Program-made: the position numbers and the translations under genes
NCBI GenBank assembly: GCA_963691705.1
Contig: OY829543.1
Span: 29,473,523-29,537,522, forward strand
Reading direction: 5' to 3'
Length of the DNA: 64,000 nucleotides
From: Viola odorata
Taxonomy: Eukaryota > Streptophyta > Magnoliopsida > Malpighiales > Violaceae
Part shown: piece after piece, positions 1-10,963 of the stretch
Layout: the number at the start of each line of letters is the position of its first letter
Numbering within the stretch: position 1 is the first letter of the stretch
The notes under the pieces: generated by a model
Told to the model about the DNA's origin: nothing
The model's database searches: none
The model's input: the letters and a program-made list of their open reading frames with translations, nothing else

Positions 1-84
1 CATGAAGTCCCCACGCCTAAGCCATCCGAGGCCTTGCGCTAGCTCTCCAAGCCAATCTCTTCAAGCCCGCGGTCAAAGCCTTAA
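1..84 (+). repeat. Partial satellite monomer at left edge
   Basis: These are the last 84 bases of a monomer, from CATGAAGTCC to the CCTTAA just before the next GTGAAGG. The GCGCTAGC and TTAAGTG states suit a class A, G, I or J copy. The class cannot be fixed without the missing part. Confidence 0.9.
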
Positions 85-93
85 GTGAAGGGT

Positions 94-105
94 GGTTTAG
101 GGTTA
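94..105 (+). other. Telomere-like GGTTTAGGGTTA motif (reference copy)
   Basis: One and a half units of the plant telomere repeat TTTAGGG sit about ten bases into the monomer and recur in nearly every copy. It is broken at 13345 and 30373 (G to T) and at 57668 and 61925 (A to C). A single unit is too little to call interstitial telomere sequence and could be chance. The insert's LTR has the related words AGGGTTATTTATGTA and TTTAGGGTT, so the motif may simply be inherited from a retrotransposon. Confidence 0.4.
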
Positions 106-297
106 TTTCATGTAATAATTCCCAAGCCTACTCTTCGCCCATGGGAGAAAATTCCTTGTCTTTTGAAGTCTACAGACTTATTTTCACATCATCGCTTTGA
201 GTTACCTTTCAGTTATTTTCCAACCCTTTTCCAAAGTACTGATGCATATCTCTCCTATGTAGGTACTATGTGTGACATTCGCAAAGGAATGGAGCGC

Positions 298-345
298 GCA
301 GATTCGAGGACGAATCCATTTGAAGAGGGAGGAGATGATACGAGC
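298..345 (+). pseudogene. Relic of Ty3/gypsy-type pol C-terminus (reference copy)
   Basis: Read from 298, the frame gives ADSRTNPFEEGGDDTS. From family knowledge, plant Ty3/gypsy polyproteins often end just before the 3' LTR with a tail of the form D-R-T-N-x-F-x-E-G-x-D-D. The inserted retrotransposon in this window has TDSRSNPFKSGWDDTI at the matching place, immediately before and into its 3' LTR. Ten of the 16 residues agree. The motif recurs in every satellite monomer, as NPFEEGGDD, NPFEEGVDD or NPIEEVVDD by class. No integrase, RNase H or reverse transcriptase sequence is present, so only the extreme C-terminal tail survives. The family assignment rests on remembered motif form and position, without a database search. 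Confidence 0.6.
322..335 (+). other. Polypurine-tract-like run abutting an LTR-like start (reference copy)
   Basis: Fourteen consecutive purines (GAAGAGGGAGGAGA) end directly before TGATACGA. In LTR retrotransposons the purine tract that primes plus-strand synthesis lies immediately 5' of the 3' LTR, which starts with TG. Here the arrangement is frozen in a satellite monomer. Classes A, B, F, G and J keep the tract pure. Classes C, H and I have GGAGTAGA, and D and E have GGTAGTAGA, each interrupted by T. The role is historical: nothing suggests the satellite copies are active. Confidence 0.6.
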
Positions 346-366
346 ATGAGGGCTCTCACTCGTATC

Positions 367-372
367 CACGTG
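367..372 (+). promoter_or_regulatory. G-box palindrome CACGTG in the LTR-like part (reference copy)
   Basis: CACGTG lies 31 bases after the LTR-like TGATACGA start, where the U3 promoter region of an LTR would be. CACGTG is the G-box bound by plant bZIP and bHLH factors. It is present in all monomers read except the two class K copies, which have CACGTA at 39153-39158 and 42464-42469. Whether it binds anything in this array is unknown. Confidence 0.35.
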
Positions 373-1976
373 AAGACCTCAGGGATAGGCCGCGCAAGAC
401 ATGAGGAATGTCGGGCCAAGTCCTCGCAAACCATGAAGACATGCGTGCACCAGGCGCGCCAACCCTATCATCCCATGAAGTCCCCACGCCTAAGCCATCC
501 GAGGCCTTGCGCTAGCTCTCCAAGCCAATCTCTTCAAGCCCGCGGTCAAAGCCTTAAGTGAAGGGTGGTTTAGGGTTATTTCATGTAATAATTCCCAAGC
601 CTACTCTTCGCCCATGGGAGAAAATTCCTTGTCTTTTGAAGGCTACAGACTTATTTTCACATCATCGCTTTGAGTTACCTTTCAGTTATTTTCCAACCCT
701 TTTCCATAGTACTGATGCATATCTCTCCTATGTAGGTACTATGTGAGACATTCGCAAAGGAATGGAGCGCGCAGATTCGAGGACGAATCCATTTGAAGAG
801 GGAGGAGATGATACGAGCATGAGGGCTCTCACTCGTATCCACGTGAAGACCTCAGGGATAGGCCGCGCAAGACATGAGGAATGTCGGGCCAAGTCCTCGC
901 AAACCATGAAGACATGCGTGCACCAGGCGCGCCAACCCTATCATCCCATGAAGTCCCCACGCCTAAGCCATCCGAGGCCTTGCGATAGCTCTCCAAGCCA
1001 ATCTCTTCAAGCCCGCGGTCAAAGCCTTAAGTGAAGGGTGGTTTAGGGTTATTTCATGTAATAATTCCCAAGCCTACTCTTCGCCCATGGGAGAAAAATC
1101 CTTGTCTTTTGAAGTCTACACACTTATTTTCACATCATCGCTTTGAATTACCTTTTAGTTATTTTCCAACCCTTTTCCATAGTGCTGATGCATATCTCTC
1201 CTATGTAGGTATTTTGTGTGACATTCGCAAAGGAATGGAGCACGCAGATTCGAGAACGAACCCATTTGAAGAGGGAGTAGATGATACGAGCATGAGGGCT
1301 CTCACTCGTATCCACGTGAAGACCTCACGGATAGGCCGCGCCAGCCGTGAGGAATGTCGCGCCAAGTCCTCGCAAACCATGAAGTCATGCGCGCACCAGG
1401 CGCGCCAACCCTAGCATCCCATGAAGTCCCCACGCCTAAGCCATCCGAGGCCTTGCGCTAGCTCTCCAAGCCAATCTCTTCAAGCCCGCGGTCAAAGCCT
1501 TAATTGAAGGGTGGTTTAGGGTTATTTCATGTAATAATTCCCAAGCCTACTCTTCGCCGATGGGAGAAAAATCCTTATCTTTTGAAGTCTACAGACTTAT
1601 TTTCACATCATCGCTTTGAATTACCTTTTAGTTATTTTCCAACCCTTTTCGATAGTGCTGATGCATATCTATCCTATGTAGGTACTTTGTGTGACATTCG
1701 CAAAGGAATGGAGCGCGCAGATTCGAGAACGAATCCAATTGAAGAGGTAGTAGATGATACGAGCATGAGGGCTCTCACTCGTATCCACGTGAAAACCTCA
1801 CGGATAGGCCGCGCTAGCCGTGAGGAATGCCGCGCCAAGTCCTTGCAAACCATGAAGTCATGCGCGCACCAGGCGCGCCAACCCTAGCATCCCATGAAGT
1901 CCCCACGCCTAAGCCATCCGAGGCCTTGCGCTAGCTCTCCAAGCCAATCTCTTCAAGCCCGCGGTCAAAGCCTTAA

Positions 1977-4900
1977 GTGAAGGGTGGTTTAGGGTTATTT
2001 CATGTAATAATTCCCAAGCCTACTCTTCGCCCATGGGAGAAAATTCCTTGTCTTTTGAAGTCTACAGACTTATTTTCACATCATCGCTTTGAGTTACCTT
2101 TCAGTTATTTTCCAACCCTTTTCCAAAGTACTGATGCATATCTCTCCAATGTAGGTACTATGTGTGACATTCGCAAAGGAATGGAGCGCGCAGATTCGAG
2201 GACGAATCCATTTGAAGAGGGAGGAGATGATACGAGCATGAGGGCTCTCACTCGTATCCACGTGAAGACCTCACGGATAGGCCGCGCCAGCCGTGAGGAA
2301 TGTCGCGCCAAGTCCTCGCAAACCATGAAGTCATGCGCGCACCAGGCGCGCCAACCCTATCATCCCATGAAGTCCCCACGCCTAAGCCATCCGAGGCCTT
2401 GCGCTAGCTCTCCAAGCCAATCTCTTCAAGCCCGCGGTCAAAGCCTTAATTGAAGGGTGGTTTAGGGTTATTTCATGTAATAATTCCCAAGCCTACTCTT
2501 CGCCCATGGGAGAAAAATCCTTATCTTTAGAAGTCTACAGACTTATTTTCACATCATCGCTTTGAATTATCTTTTAGTTATTTTCCAACCCTTTTCGATA
2601 GTGCTGATGCATATCTATCCTATGTAGGTACTTTGTGTGACATTCGCAAAGGAATGGAGCGCGCAGATTCGAGAACGAATCCAATTGAAGAGGTAGTAGA
2701 TGATACGAGCATGAGGGCTCTCACTCGTATCCACGTGAAAACCTCACGGATAGGCCGCGCTAGCCGTGAGGAATGCCGCGAGAAGTCCTTGCAAACCATG
2801 AAGTCATGCGCGCACCAGGCGCGCCAACCCTAGCATCCCATGAAGTCCCCACGCCTAAGCCATCCGAGGCCTTGCGCTAGCTCTCCAAGCCAATCTCTTC
2901 AAGCCCGCGGTCAAAGCCTTAAGTGAAGGGTGGTTTAGGGTTATTTCATGTAATAATTCCCAAGCCTACTCTTCGCCCATGGGAGAAAATTCCTTGTCTT
3001 TTGAAGTCTACAGACTTATTTTCACATCATCGCTTTGAGTTACCTTTCAGTTATTTTCCAACCCTTTTCCATAGTACTGATGCATATCTCTCCTATGTAG
3101 GTACTATGTGAGACATTCGCAAAGGAATGGAGCGCGCAGATTCGAGGACGAATCCATTTGAAGAGGGAGGAGATGATACGAGCATGAGGGCTCTCACTCG
3201 TATCCACGTGAAGACCTCAGGGATAGGCCGCGCAAGACATGAGGAATGTCGGGCCAAGTCCTCGCAAACCATGAAGACATACGTGCACCAGGCGCGCCAA
3301 CCCAATCATCCCATGAAGTCCCCACGCCTAAGCCATCCGAGGCCTTGCGCTAGCTCTCCAAGCCAATCTCTTCAAGCCCGCGGTCAAAGCCTTAAGTGAA
3401 GGGTGGTTTAGGGTTATTTCATGTAATAATTCCCAAGCCTACTCTTCGCCCATGGGAGAAAAATCCTTGTCTTTTGAAGTCTACAGACTTATTTTCACAT
3501 CATCGCTTTGAGTTACCTTTCAGTTATTTTCCAACCCTTTTCCATAGTACTGATGCATATCTCTCCTATGTAGGTACTATGTGTGACATTCGCAAAGGAA
3601 TGGAGCGCGCAGATTCGAGGACGAATCCATTTGAAGAGGGAGGAGATGATACGAGCATGAGGGCTCTCACTCGTATCCACGTGAAGACCTCAGGGATAGG
3701 CCGCGCAAGACATGAGGAATGTCGGGCCAAGTCCTCGCAAACCATGAAGACATGCGTGCACCAGGCGCGCCAACCCTATCATCCCATGAAGTCCCCACGC
3801 CTAAGCCATCCGAGGCCTTGCGCTAGCTCTCCAAGCCAATCTCTTCAAGCCCGCGGTCAAAGCCTTAAGTGAAGGGTGGTTTAGGGTTATTTCATGTAAT
3901 AATTCCCAAGCCTACTCTTCGCCCATGGGAGAAAATTCCTTGTCTTTTGAAGTCTACAGACTTATTTTCACATCATCGCTTTGAGTTACCTTTCAGTTAT
4001 TTTCCAACCCTTTTCCATAGTACTGATGCATATCTCTCCTATGTAGGTACTATGTGAGACATTCGTAAAGGAATGGAGCGCGCAGATTCGAGGACGAATC
4101 CATTTGAAGAGGGAGGAGATGATACGAGCATGAGGGCTCTCACTCGTATCCACGTGAAGACCTCAGGGATAGGCCGCGCAAGACATGAGGAATGTCGGGC
4201 CAAGTCCTCGCAAACCATGAAGACATGCGTGCACCAGGCGCGCCAACCCTATCATCCCATGAAGTCCCCACGCCTAAGCCATCCGAGGCCTTGCGATAGC
4301 TCTCCAAGCCAATCTCTTCAAGCCCGCGGTCAAAGCCTTAAGTGAAGGGTGGTTTAGGGTTATTTCATGTAATAATTCCCAAGCCTACTCTTCGCCCATG
4401 GGAGAAAAATCCTTATCTTTAGAAGTCTACAGACTTATTTTCACATCATCGCTTTGAGTTACCTTTCAGTTATTTTCCAACCCTTTTCCAAAGTACTGAT
4501 GCATATCTCTCCTATGTAGGTACTATGTGTGACATTCGCAAAGGAATGGAGCGCGCAGATTCGAGGACGAATCCATTTGAAGAGGGAGGAGATGATACGA
4601 GCATGAGGGCTCTCACTCGTATCCACGTGAAGACCACACGGATAGGCCGCGCCAGCCGTGAGGAATGTCGCGCCAAGTCCTCGCAAACCATGAAGTCATG
4701 CGCGCACCAGGCGCGCCAACCCTATCATCCCATGAAGTCCCCACGCCTAAGCCATCCGAGGCCTTGCGCTAGCTCTCCAAGCCAATCTCTTCAAGCCCGC
4801 GGTCAAAGCCTTAATTGAAGGGTGGTTTAGGGTTATTTCATGTAATAATTCCCAAGCCTACTCTTCGCCCATGGGAGAAAAATCCTTATCTTTAGAAGTC

Positions 4901-6706
4901 TACAGACTTATTTTCACATCATCGCTTTGAATTATCTTTTAGTTATTTTCCAACCCTTTTCGATAGTGCTGATGCATATCTATCCTATGTAGGTACTTTG
5001 TGTGACATTCGCAAAGGAATGGAGCGCGCAGATTCGAGAACGAATCCAATTGAAGAGGTAGTAGATGATACGAGCATGAGGGCTCTCACTCGTATCCACG
5101 TGAAAACCTCACGGATAGGCCGCGCTAGCCGTGAGGAATGCCGCGAGAAGTCCTTGCAAACCATGAAGTCATGCGCGCACCAGGCGCGCCAACCCTAGCA
5201 TCCCATGAAGTCCCCACGCCTAAGCCATCCGAGGCCTTGCGCTAGCTCTCCAAGCCAATCTCTTCAAGCCCGCGGTCAAAGCCTTAAGTGAAGGGTGGTT
5301 TAGGGTTATTTCATGTAATAATTCCCAAGCCTACTCTTCGCCCATGGGAGAAAATTCCTTGTCTTTTGAAGTCTACAGACTTATTTTCACATCATCGCTT
5401 TGAGTTACCTTTCAGTTATTTTCCAACCCTTTTCCATAGTACTGATGCATATCTCTCCTATGTAGGTACTATGTGAGACATTCGCAAAGGAATGGAGCGC
5501 GCAGATTCGAGGACGAATCCATTTGAAGAGGGAGGAGATGATACGAGCATGAGGGCTCTCACTCGTATCCACGTGAAGACCTCAGGGATAGGCCGCGCAA
5601 GACATGAGGAATGTCGGGCCAAGTCCTCGCAAACCATGAAGACATACGTGCACCAGGCGCGCCAACCCAATCATCCCATGAAGTCCCCACGCCTAAGCCA
5701 TCCGAGGCCTTGCGCTAGCTCTCCAAGCCAATCTCTTCAAGCCCGCGGTCAAAGCCTTAAGTGAAGGGTGGTTTAGGGTTATTTCATGTAATAATTCCCA
5801 AGCCTACTCTTCGCCCATGGGAGAAAAATCCTTGTCTTTTGAAGTCTACAGACTTATTTTCACATCATCGCTTTGAGTTACCTTTCAGTTATTTTCCAAC
5901 CCTTTTCCATAGTACTGATGCATATCTCTCCTATGTAGGTACTATGTGTGACATTCGCAAAGGAATGGAGCGCGCAGATTCGAGGACGAATCCATTTGAA
6001 GAGGGAGGAGATGATACGAGCATGAGGGCTCTCACTCGTATCCACGTGAAGACCTCAGGGATAGGCCGCGCAAGACATGAGGAATGTCGGGCCAAGTCCT
6101 CGCAAACCATGAAGACATGCGTGCACCAGGCGCGCCAACCCTATCATCCCATGAAGTCCCCACGCCTAAGCCATCCGAGGCCTTGCGCTAGCTCTCCAAG
6201 CCAATCTCTTCAAGCCCGCGGTCAAAGCCTTAAGTGAAGGGTGGTTTAGGGTTATTTCATGTAATAATTCCCAAGCCTACTCTTCGCCCATGGGAGAAAA
6301 TTCCTTGTCTTTTGAAGTCTACAGACTTATTTTCACATCATCGCTTTGAGTTACCTTTCAGTTATTTTCCAACCCTTTTCCATAGTACTGATGCATATCT
6401 CTCCTATGTAGGTACTATGTGAGACATTCGTAAAGGAATGGAGCGCGCAGATTCGAGGACGAATCCATTTGAAGAGGGAGGAGATGATACGAGCATGAGG
6501 GCTCTCACTCGTATCCACGTGAAGACCTCAGGGATAGGCCGCGCAAGACATGAGGAATGTCGGGCCAAGTCCTCGCAAACCATGAAGACATGCGTGCACC
6601 AGGCGCGCCAACCCTATCATCCCATGAAGTCCCCACGCCTAAGCCATCCGAGGCCTTGCGATAGCTCTCCAAGCCAATCTCTTCAAGCCCGCGGTCAAAG
6701 CCTTAA
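1977..6706 (+). repeat. Five-monomer higher-order repeat, two copies
   Basis: The order A'-E-F-G-B at 1977-4341 is repeated at 4342-6706 with a 2365-bp offset. The E, F, G and B copies of the two units look identical by eye, including CGTAAAGG in both B copies. The first monomer of the second unit (4342-4814) is a hybrid. Its left end carries the class H marker CTTTAGAAG. From 4458 on it matches class A', so the exchange point lies between 4422 and 4457. This is the signature of unequal crossing-over that duplicated five monomers. Confidence 0.8.
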
Positions 6707-9700
6707 GTGAAGGGTGGTTTAGGGTTATTTCATGTAATAATTCCCAAGCCTACTCTTCGCCCATGGGAGAAAAATCCTTATCTTTAGAAGTCTACAGACT
6801 TATTTTCACATCATCGCTTTGAATTACCTTTTAGTTATTTTCCAACCCTTTTCCATAGTGCTGATGCATATCTCTCCTATGTAGGTACTTTGTGTGACAT
6901 TCGCAAAGGAATGGAGCGCGCAGATTCGAGAACGAACCCATTTGAAGAGGGAGTAGATGATACGAGCATGAGGGCTCTCACTCGTATCCACGTGAAAACC
7001 TCACGGATAGGCCGCGCCAGCCGTGAGGAATGCCGCGCCAAGTCCTTGCAAACCATGAAGTCATGCGCGCACCAGGCGCGCCAACCCTAGCATCCCATGA
7101 AGTCCCCACGCCTAAGCCATCCGAGGCCTTGCGCTAGCTCTCCAAGCCAATCTCTTCAAGCCCGCGGTCAAAGCCTTAAGTGAAGGGTGGTTTAGGGTTA
7201 TTTCATGTAATAATTCCCAAGCCTACTCTTCGCCCATGGGAGAAAAATCCTTGTCTTTTGAAGTCTACAGACTTATTTTCACATCATCGCTTTGAATTAC
7301 CTTTTAGTTATTTTCCAACCCTTTTCCATAGTGCTGATGCATATCTCTCCTATGTAGGTACTTTGTGTGACTTTCGCAAAGGAATGGAGCGCGCAGATTC
7401 GAGAACGAACCCATTTGAAGAGGGAGTAGATGATACGAGCATGAGGGCTCTCACTCGTATCCACGTGAAGACCTCACGGATAGGCCGCGCCAGCCGTGAG
7501 GAATGTCGCGCCAAGTCCTCGCAAACCATGAAGTCATGCGCGCACCAGGCGCGCCAACCCTAGCATCCCATGAAGTCCCCACGCCTAAGCCATCCGAGGC
7601 CTTGCGCTAGCTCTCCAAGCCAATCTCTTCAAGCCCGCGGTCAAAGCCTTAAGTGAAGGGTGGTTTAGGGTTATTTCATGTAATAATTCCCAAGCCTACT
7701 CTTCGCCCATGGGAGAAAATTCTTTGTCTTTTGAAGTCTACAGACTTATTTTCACATCATCGCTTTGAGTTACCTTTCAGTTATTTTCCAACCCTTTTCC
7801 ATAGTACTGATGCATATCTCTCCTATGTAGGTACTATGTGTGACATTCGCAAAGGAATGGAGCGCGCAGATTCGAGGACGAATCCATTTGAAGAGGGAGG
7901 AGATGATACGAGCATGAGGGCTCTCACTCGTATCCACGTGAAGACCTCAGGGATAGGCCGCGCAAGACATGAGGAATGTCGGGCCAAGTCCTCGCAAACC
8001 ATGAAGACATGCGTGCACCAGGCGCGCCAACCCTATCATCCCATGAAGTCCCCACGCCTAAGCCATCCGAGGCCTTGCGCTAGCTCTCCAAGCCAATCTC
8101 TTCAAGCCCGCGGTCAAAGCCTTAAGTGAAGGGTGGTTTAGGGTTATTTCATGTAATAATTCCCAAGCCTACTCTTCGCCCATGGGAGAAAATTCCTTGT
8201 CTTTTGAAGTCTACAGACTTATTTTCACATCATCGCTTTGAGTTACCTTTCAGTTATTTTCCAACCCTTTTCCATAGTACTGATGCATATCTCTCCTATG
8301 TAGGTACTATGTGAGACATTCGCAAAGGAATGGAGCGCGCAGATTCGAGGACGAATCCATTTGAAGAGGGAGGAGATGATACGAGCATGAGGGCTCTCAC
8401 TCGTATCCACGTGAAGACCTCAGGGATAGGCCGCGCAAGACATGAGGAATGTCGGGCCAAGTCCTCGCAAACCATGAAGACATACGTGCACCAGGCGCGC
8501 CAACCCAATCATCCCATGAAGTCCCCACGCCTAAGCCATCCGAGGCCTTGCGCTAGCTCTCCAAGCCAATCTCTTCAAGCCCGCGGTCAAAGCCTTAAGT
8601 GAAGGGTGGTTTAGGGTTATTTCATGTAATAATTCCCAAGCCTACTCTTCGCCCATGGGAGAAAAATCCTTGTCTTTTGAAGTCTACAGACTTATTTTCA
8701 CATCATCGCTTTGAGTTACCTTTCAGTTATTTTCCAACCCTTTTCCATAGTACTGATGCATATCTCTCCTATGTAGGTACTATGTGTGACATTCGCAAAG
8801 GAATGGAGCGCGCAGATTCGAGGACGAATCCATTTGAAGAGGGAGGAGATGATACGAGCATGAGGGCTCTCACTCGTATCCACGTGAAGACCTCAGGGAT
8901 AGGCCGCGCAAGACATGAGGAATGTCGGGCCAAGTCCTCGCAAACCATGAAGACATGCGTGCACCAGGCGCGCCAACCCTATCATCCCATGAAGTCCCCA
9001 CGCCTAAGCCATCCGAGGCCTTGCGCTAGCTCTCCAAGCCAATCTCTTCAAGCCCGCGGTCAAAGCCTTAAGTGAAGGGTGGTTTAGGGTTATTTCATGT
9101 AATAATTCCCAAGCCTACTCTTCGCCCATGGGAGAAAATTCCTTGTCTTTTGAAGTCTACAGACTTATTTTCACATCATCGCTTTGAGTTACCTTTCAGT
9201 TATTTTCCAACCCTTTTCCATAGTACTGATGCATATCTCTCCTATGTAGGTACTATGTGAGACATTCGTAAAGGAATGGAGCGCGCAGATTCGAGGACGA
9301 ATCCATTTGAAGAGGGAGGAGATGATACGAGCATGAGGGCTCTCACTCGTATCCACGTGAAGACCTCAGGGATAGGCCGCGCAAGACATGAGGAATGTCG
9401 GGCCAAGTCCTCGCAAACCATGAAGACATGCGTGCACCAGGCGCGCCAACCCTATCATCCCATGAAGTCCCCACGCCTAAGCCATCCGAGGCCTTGCGAT
9501 AGCTCTCCAAGCCAATCTCTTCAAGCCCGCGGTCAAAGCCTTAAGTGAAGGGTGGTTTAGGGTTATTTCATGTAATAATTCCCAAGCCTACTCTTCGCCC
9601 ATGGGAGAAAAATCCTTATCTTTAGAAGTCTACAGACTTATTTTCACATCATCGCTTTGAATTACCTTTTAGTTATTTTCCAACCCTTTTCCATAGTGCT

Positions 9701-10963
9701 GATGCATATCTCTCCTATGTAGGTACTTTGTGTGACATTCGCAAAGGAATGGAGCGCGCAGATTCGAGAACGAACCCATTTGAAGAGGGAGTAGATGATA
9801 CGAGCATGAGGGCTCTCACTCGTATCCACGTGAAAACCTCACGGATAGGCCGCGCCAGCCGTGAGGAATGCCGCGCCAAGTCCTTGCAAACCATGAAGTC
9901 ATGCGCGCACCAGGCGCGCCAACCCTAGCATCCCATGAAGTCCCCACGCCTAAGCCATCCGAGGCCTTGCGCTAGCTCTCCAAGCCAATCTCTTCAAGCC
10001 CGCGGTCAAAGCCTTAAGTGAAGGGTGGTTTAGGGTTATTTCATGTAATAATTCCCAAGCCTACTCTTCGCCCATGGGAGAAAAATCCTTGTCTTTTGAA
10101 GTCTACAGACTTATTTTCACATCATCGCTTTGAATTACCTTTTAGTTATTTTCCAACCCTTTTCCATAGTGCTGATGCATATCTCTCCTATGTAGGTACT
10201 TTGTGTGACTTTCGCAAAGGAATGGAGCGCGCAGATTCGAGAACGAACCCATTTGAAGAGGGAGTAGATGATACGAGCATGAGGGCTCTCACTCGTATCC
10301 ACGTGAAGACCTCACGGATAGGCCGCGCCAGCCGTGAGGAATGTCGCGCCAAGTCCTCGCAAACCATGAAGTCATGCGCGCACCAGGCGCGCCAACCCTA
10401 GCATCCCATGAAGTCCCCACGCCTAAGCCATCCGAGGCCTTGCGCTAGCTCTCCAAGCCAATCTCTTCAAGCCCGCGGTCAAAGCCTTAAGTGAAGGGTG
10501 GTTTAGGGTTATTTCATGTAATAATTCCCAAGCCTACTCTTCGCCCATGGGAGAAAATTCTTTGTCTTTTGAAGTCTACAGACTTATTTTCACATCATCG
10601 CTTTGAGTTACCTTTCAGTTATTTTCCAACCCTTTTCCATAGTACTGATGCATATCTCTCCTATGTAGGTACTATGTGTGACATTCGCAAAGGAATGGAG
10701 CGCGCAGATTCGAGGGCGAATCCATTTGAAGAGGGAGGAGATGATACGAGCATGAGGGCTCTCACTCGTATCCACGTGAAGACCTCAGGGATAGGCCGCG
10801 CAAGACATGAGGAATGTCGGGCCAAGTCCTCGCAAACCATGAAGACATGCGTGCACCAGGCGCGCCAACCCTATCATCCCATGAAGTCCCCACGCCTAAG
10901 CCATCCGAGGCCTTGCGCTAGCTCTCCAAGCCAATCTCTTCAAGCCCGCGGTCAAAGCCTTAA
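5288..10963 (+). repeat. Six-monomer higher-order repeat, two copies
   Basis: The order F-G-B-H-I-J at 5288-8125 repeats at 8126-10963 with a 2838-bp offset. This overlaps the five-monomer repeat to its left, so the same monomers took part in two successive duplications. The second J copy has a private base (GAGGGCGAA near 10715). Confidence 0.8.

Larger units (their letters stand above)
85..557 (+). repeat. Reference satellite monomer (class A)
   Basis: This copy is used to map the monomer. In order it holds a telomere-like GGTTTAGGGTTA (94-105); an AT-rich middle with CCCATGGG (138-145) and ATGCAT (242-247); a pol-tail relic (298-345) overlapping a purine tract (322-335); TGATACGA (336-343), as at an LTR start; a CACGTG G-box (367-372); a GGCGCGCC palindrome (453-460); and CCGCGG (540-545). 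The left half is AT-rich and the right half GC- and CpG-rich. One frame is open from GTG at 85 to the TGA ending at 561, which overlaps the next monomer start by four bases. I treat it as non-coding: it has no ATG at its head, and many sibling monomers are interrupted. Confidence 0.9.
85..1976 (+). repeat. Monomer series A-B-C-D
   Basis: Four monomers start at 85 (A), 558 (B), 1031 (C) and 1504 (D). The B copy has the ATGTGAGAC stop and GCGATAGC. C has GTATTTTGTG and GAGCACGC, plus a private CTACACACTT. D has GCCGATGGG and the interrupted purine tract. The C-D pair recurs many times later, so these classes are old within the array. Confidence 0.8.

Noticed and set aside
94..105. Interstitial telomere repeat
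   Set aside because: Only one and a half units are present per monomer. There is no tandem TTTAGGG run anywhere in the window.
301..316. tRNA T-arm or internal promoter B box (GATTCGAGGACGAATC)
   Set aside because: It resembles GGTTCGANNCC only loosely, has no matching A box or cloverleaf nearby, and is explained by the codons of the D-S-R-T-N motif.
85..561. Protein gene beginning with GTG and repeated throughout the array
   Set aside because: The open frames recur every 473 bp in satellite DNA, have no ATG start, change frame at every monomer junction and are broken by stops in most classes. They are a by-product of the repeat, with a pol-tail relic inside.
2105..2326. Minus-strand open frames of 63-75 codons in several monomers (for example here, 3093-3305 and 4459-4686)
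   Set aside because: They are the complement of the same satellite segment, appear or vanish with single-base class differences, and encode nothing recognisable.
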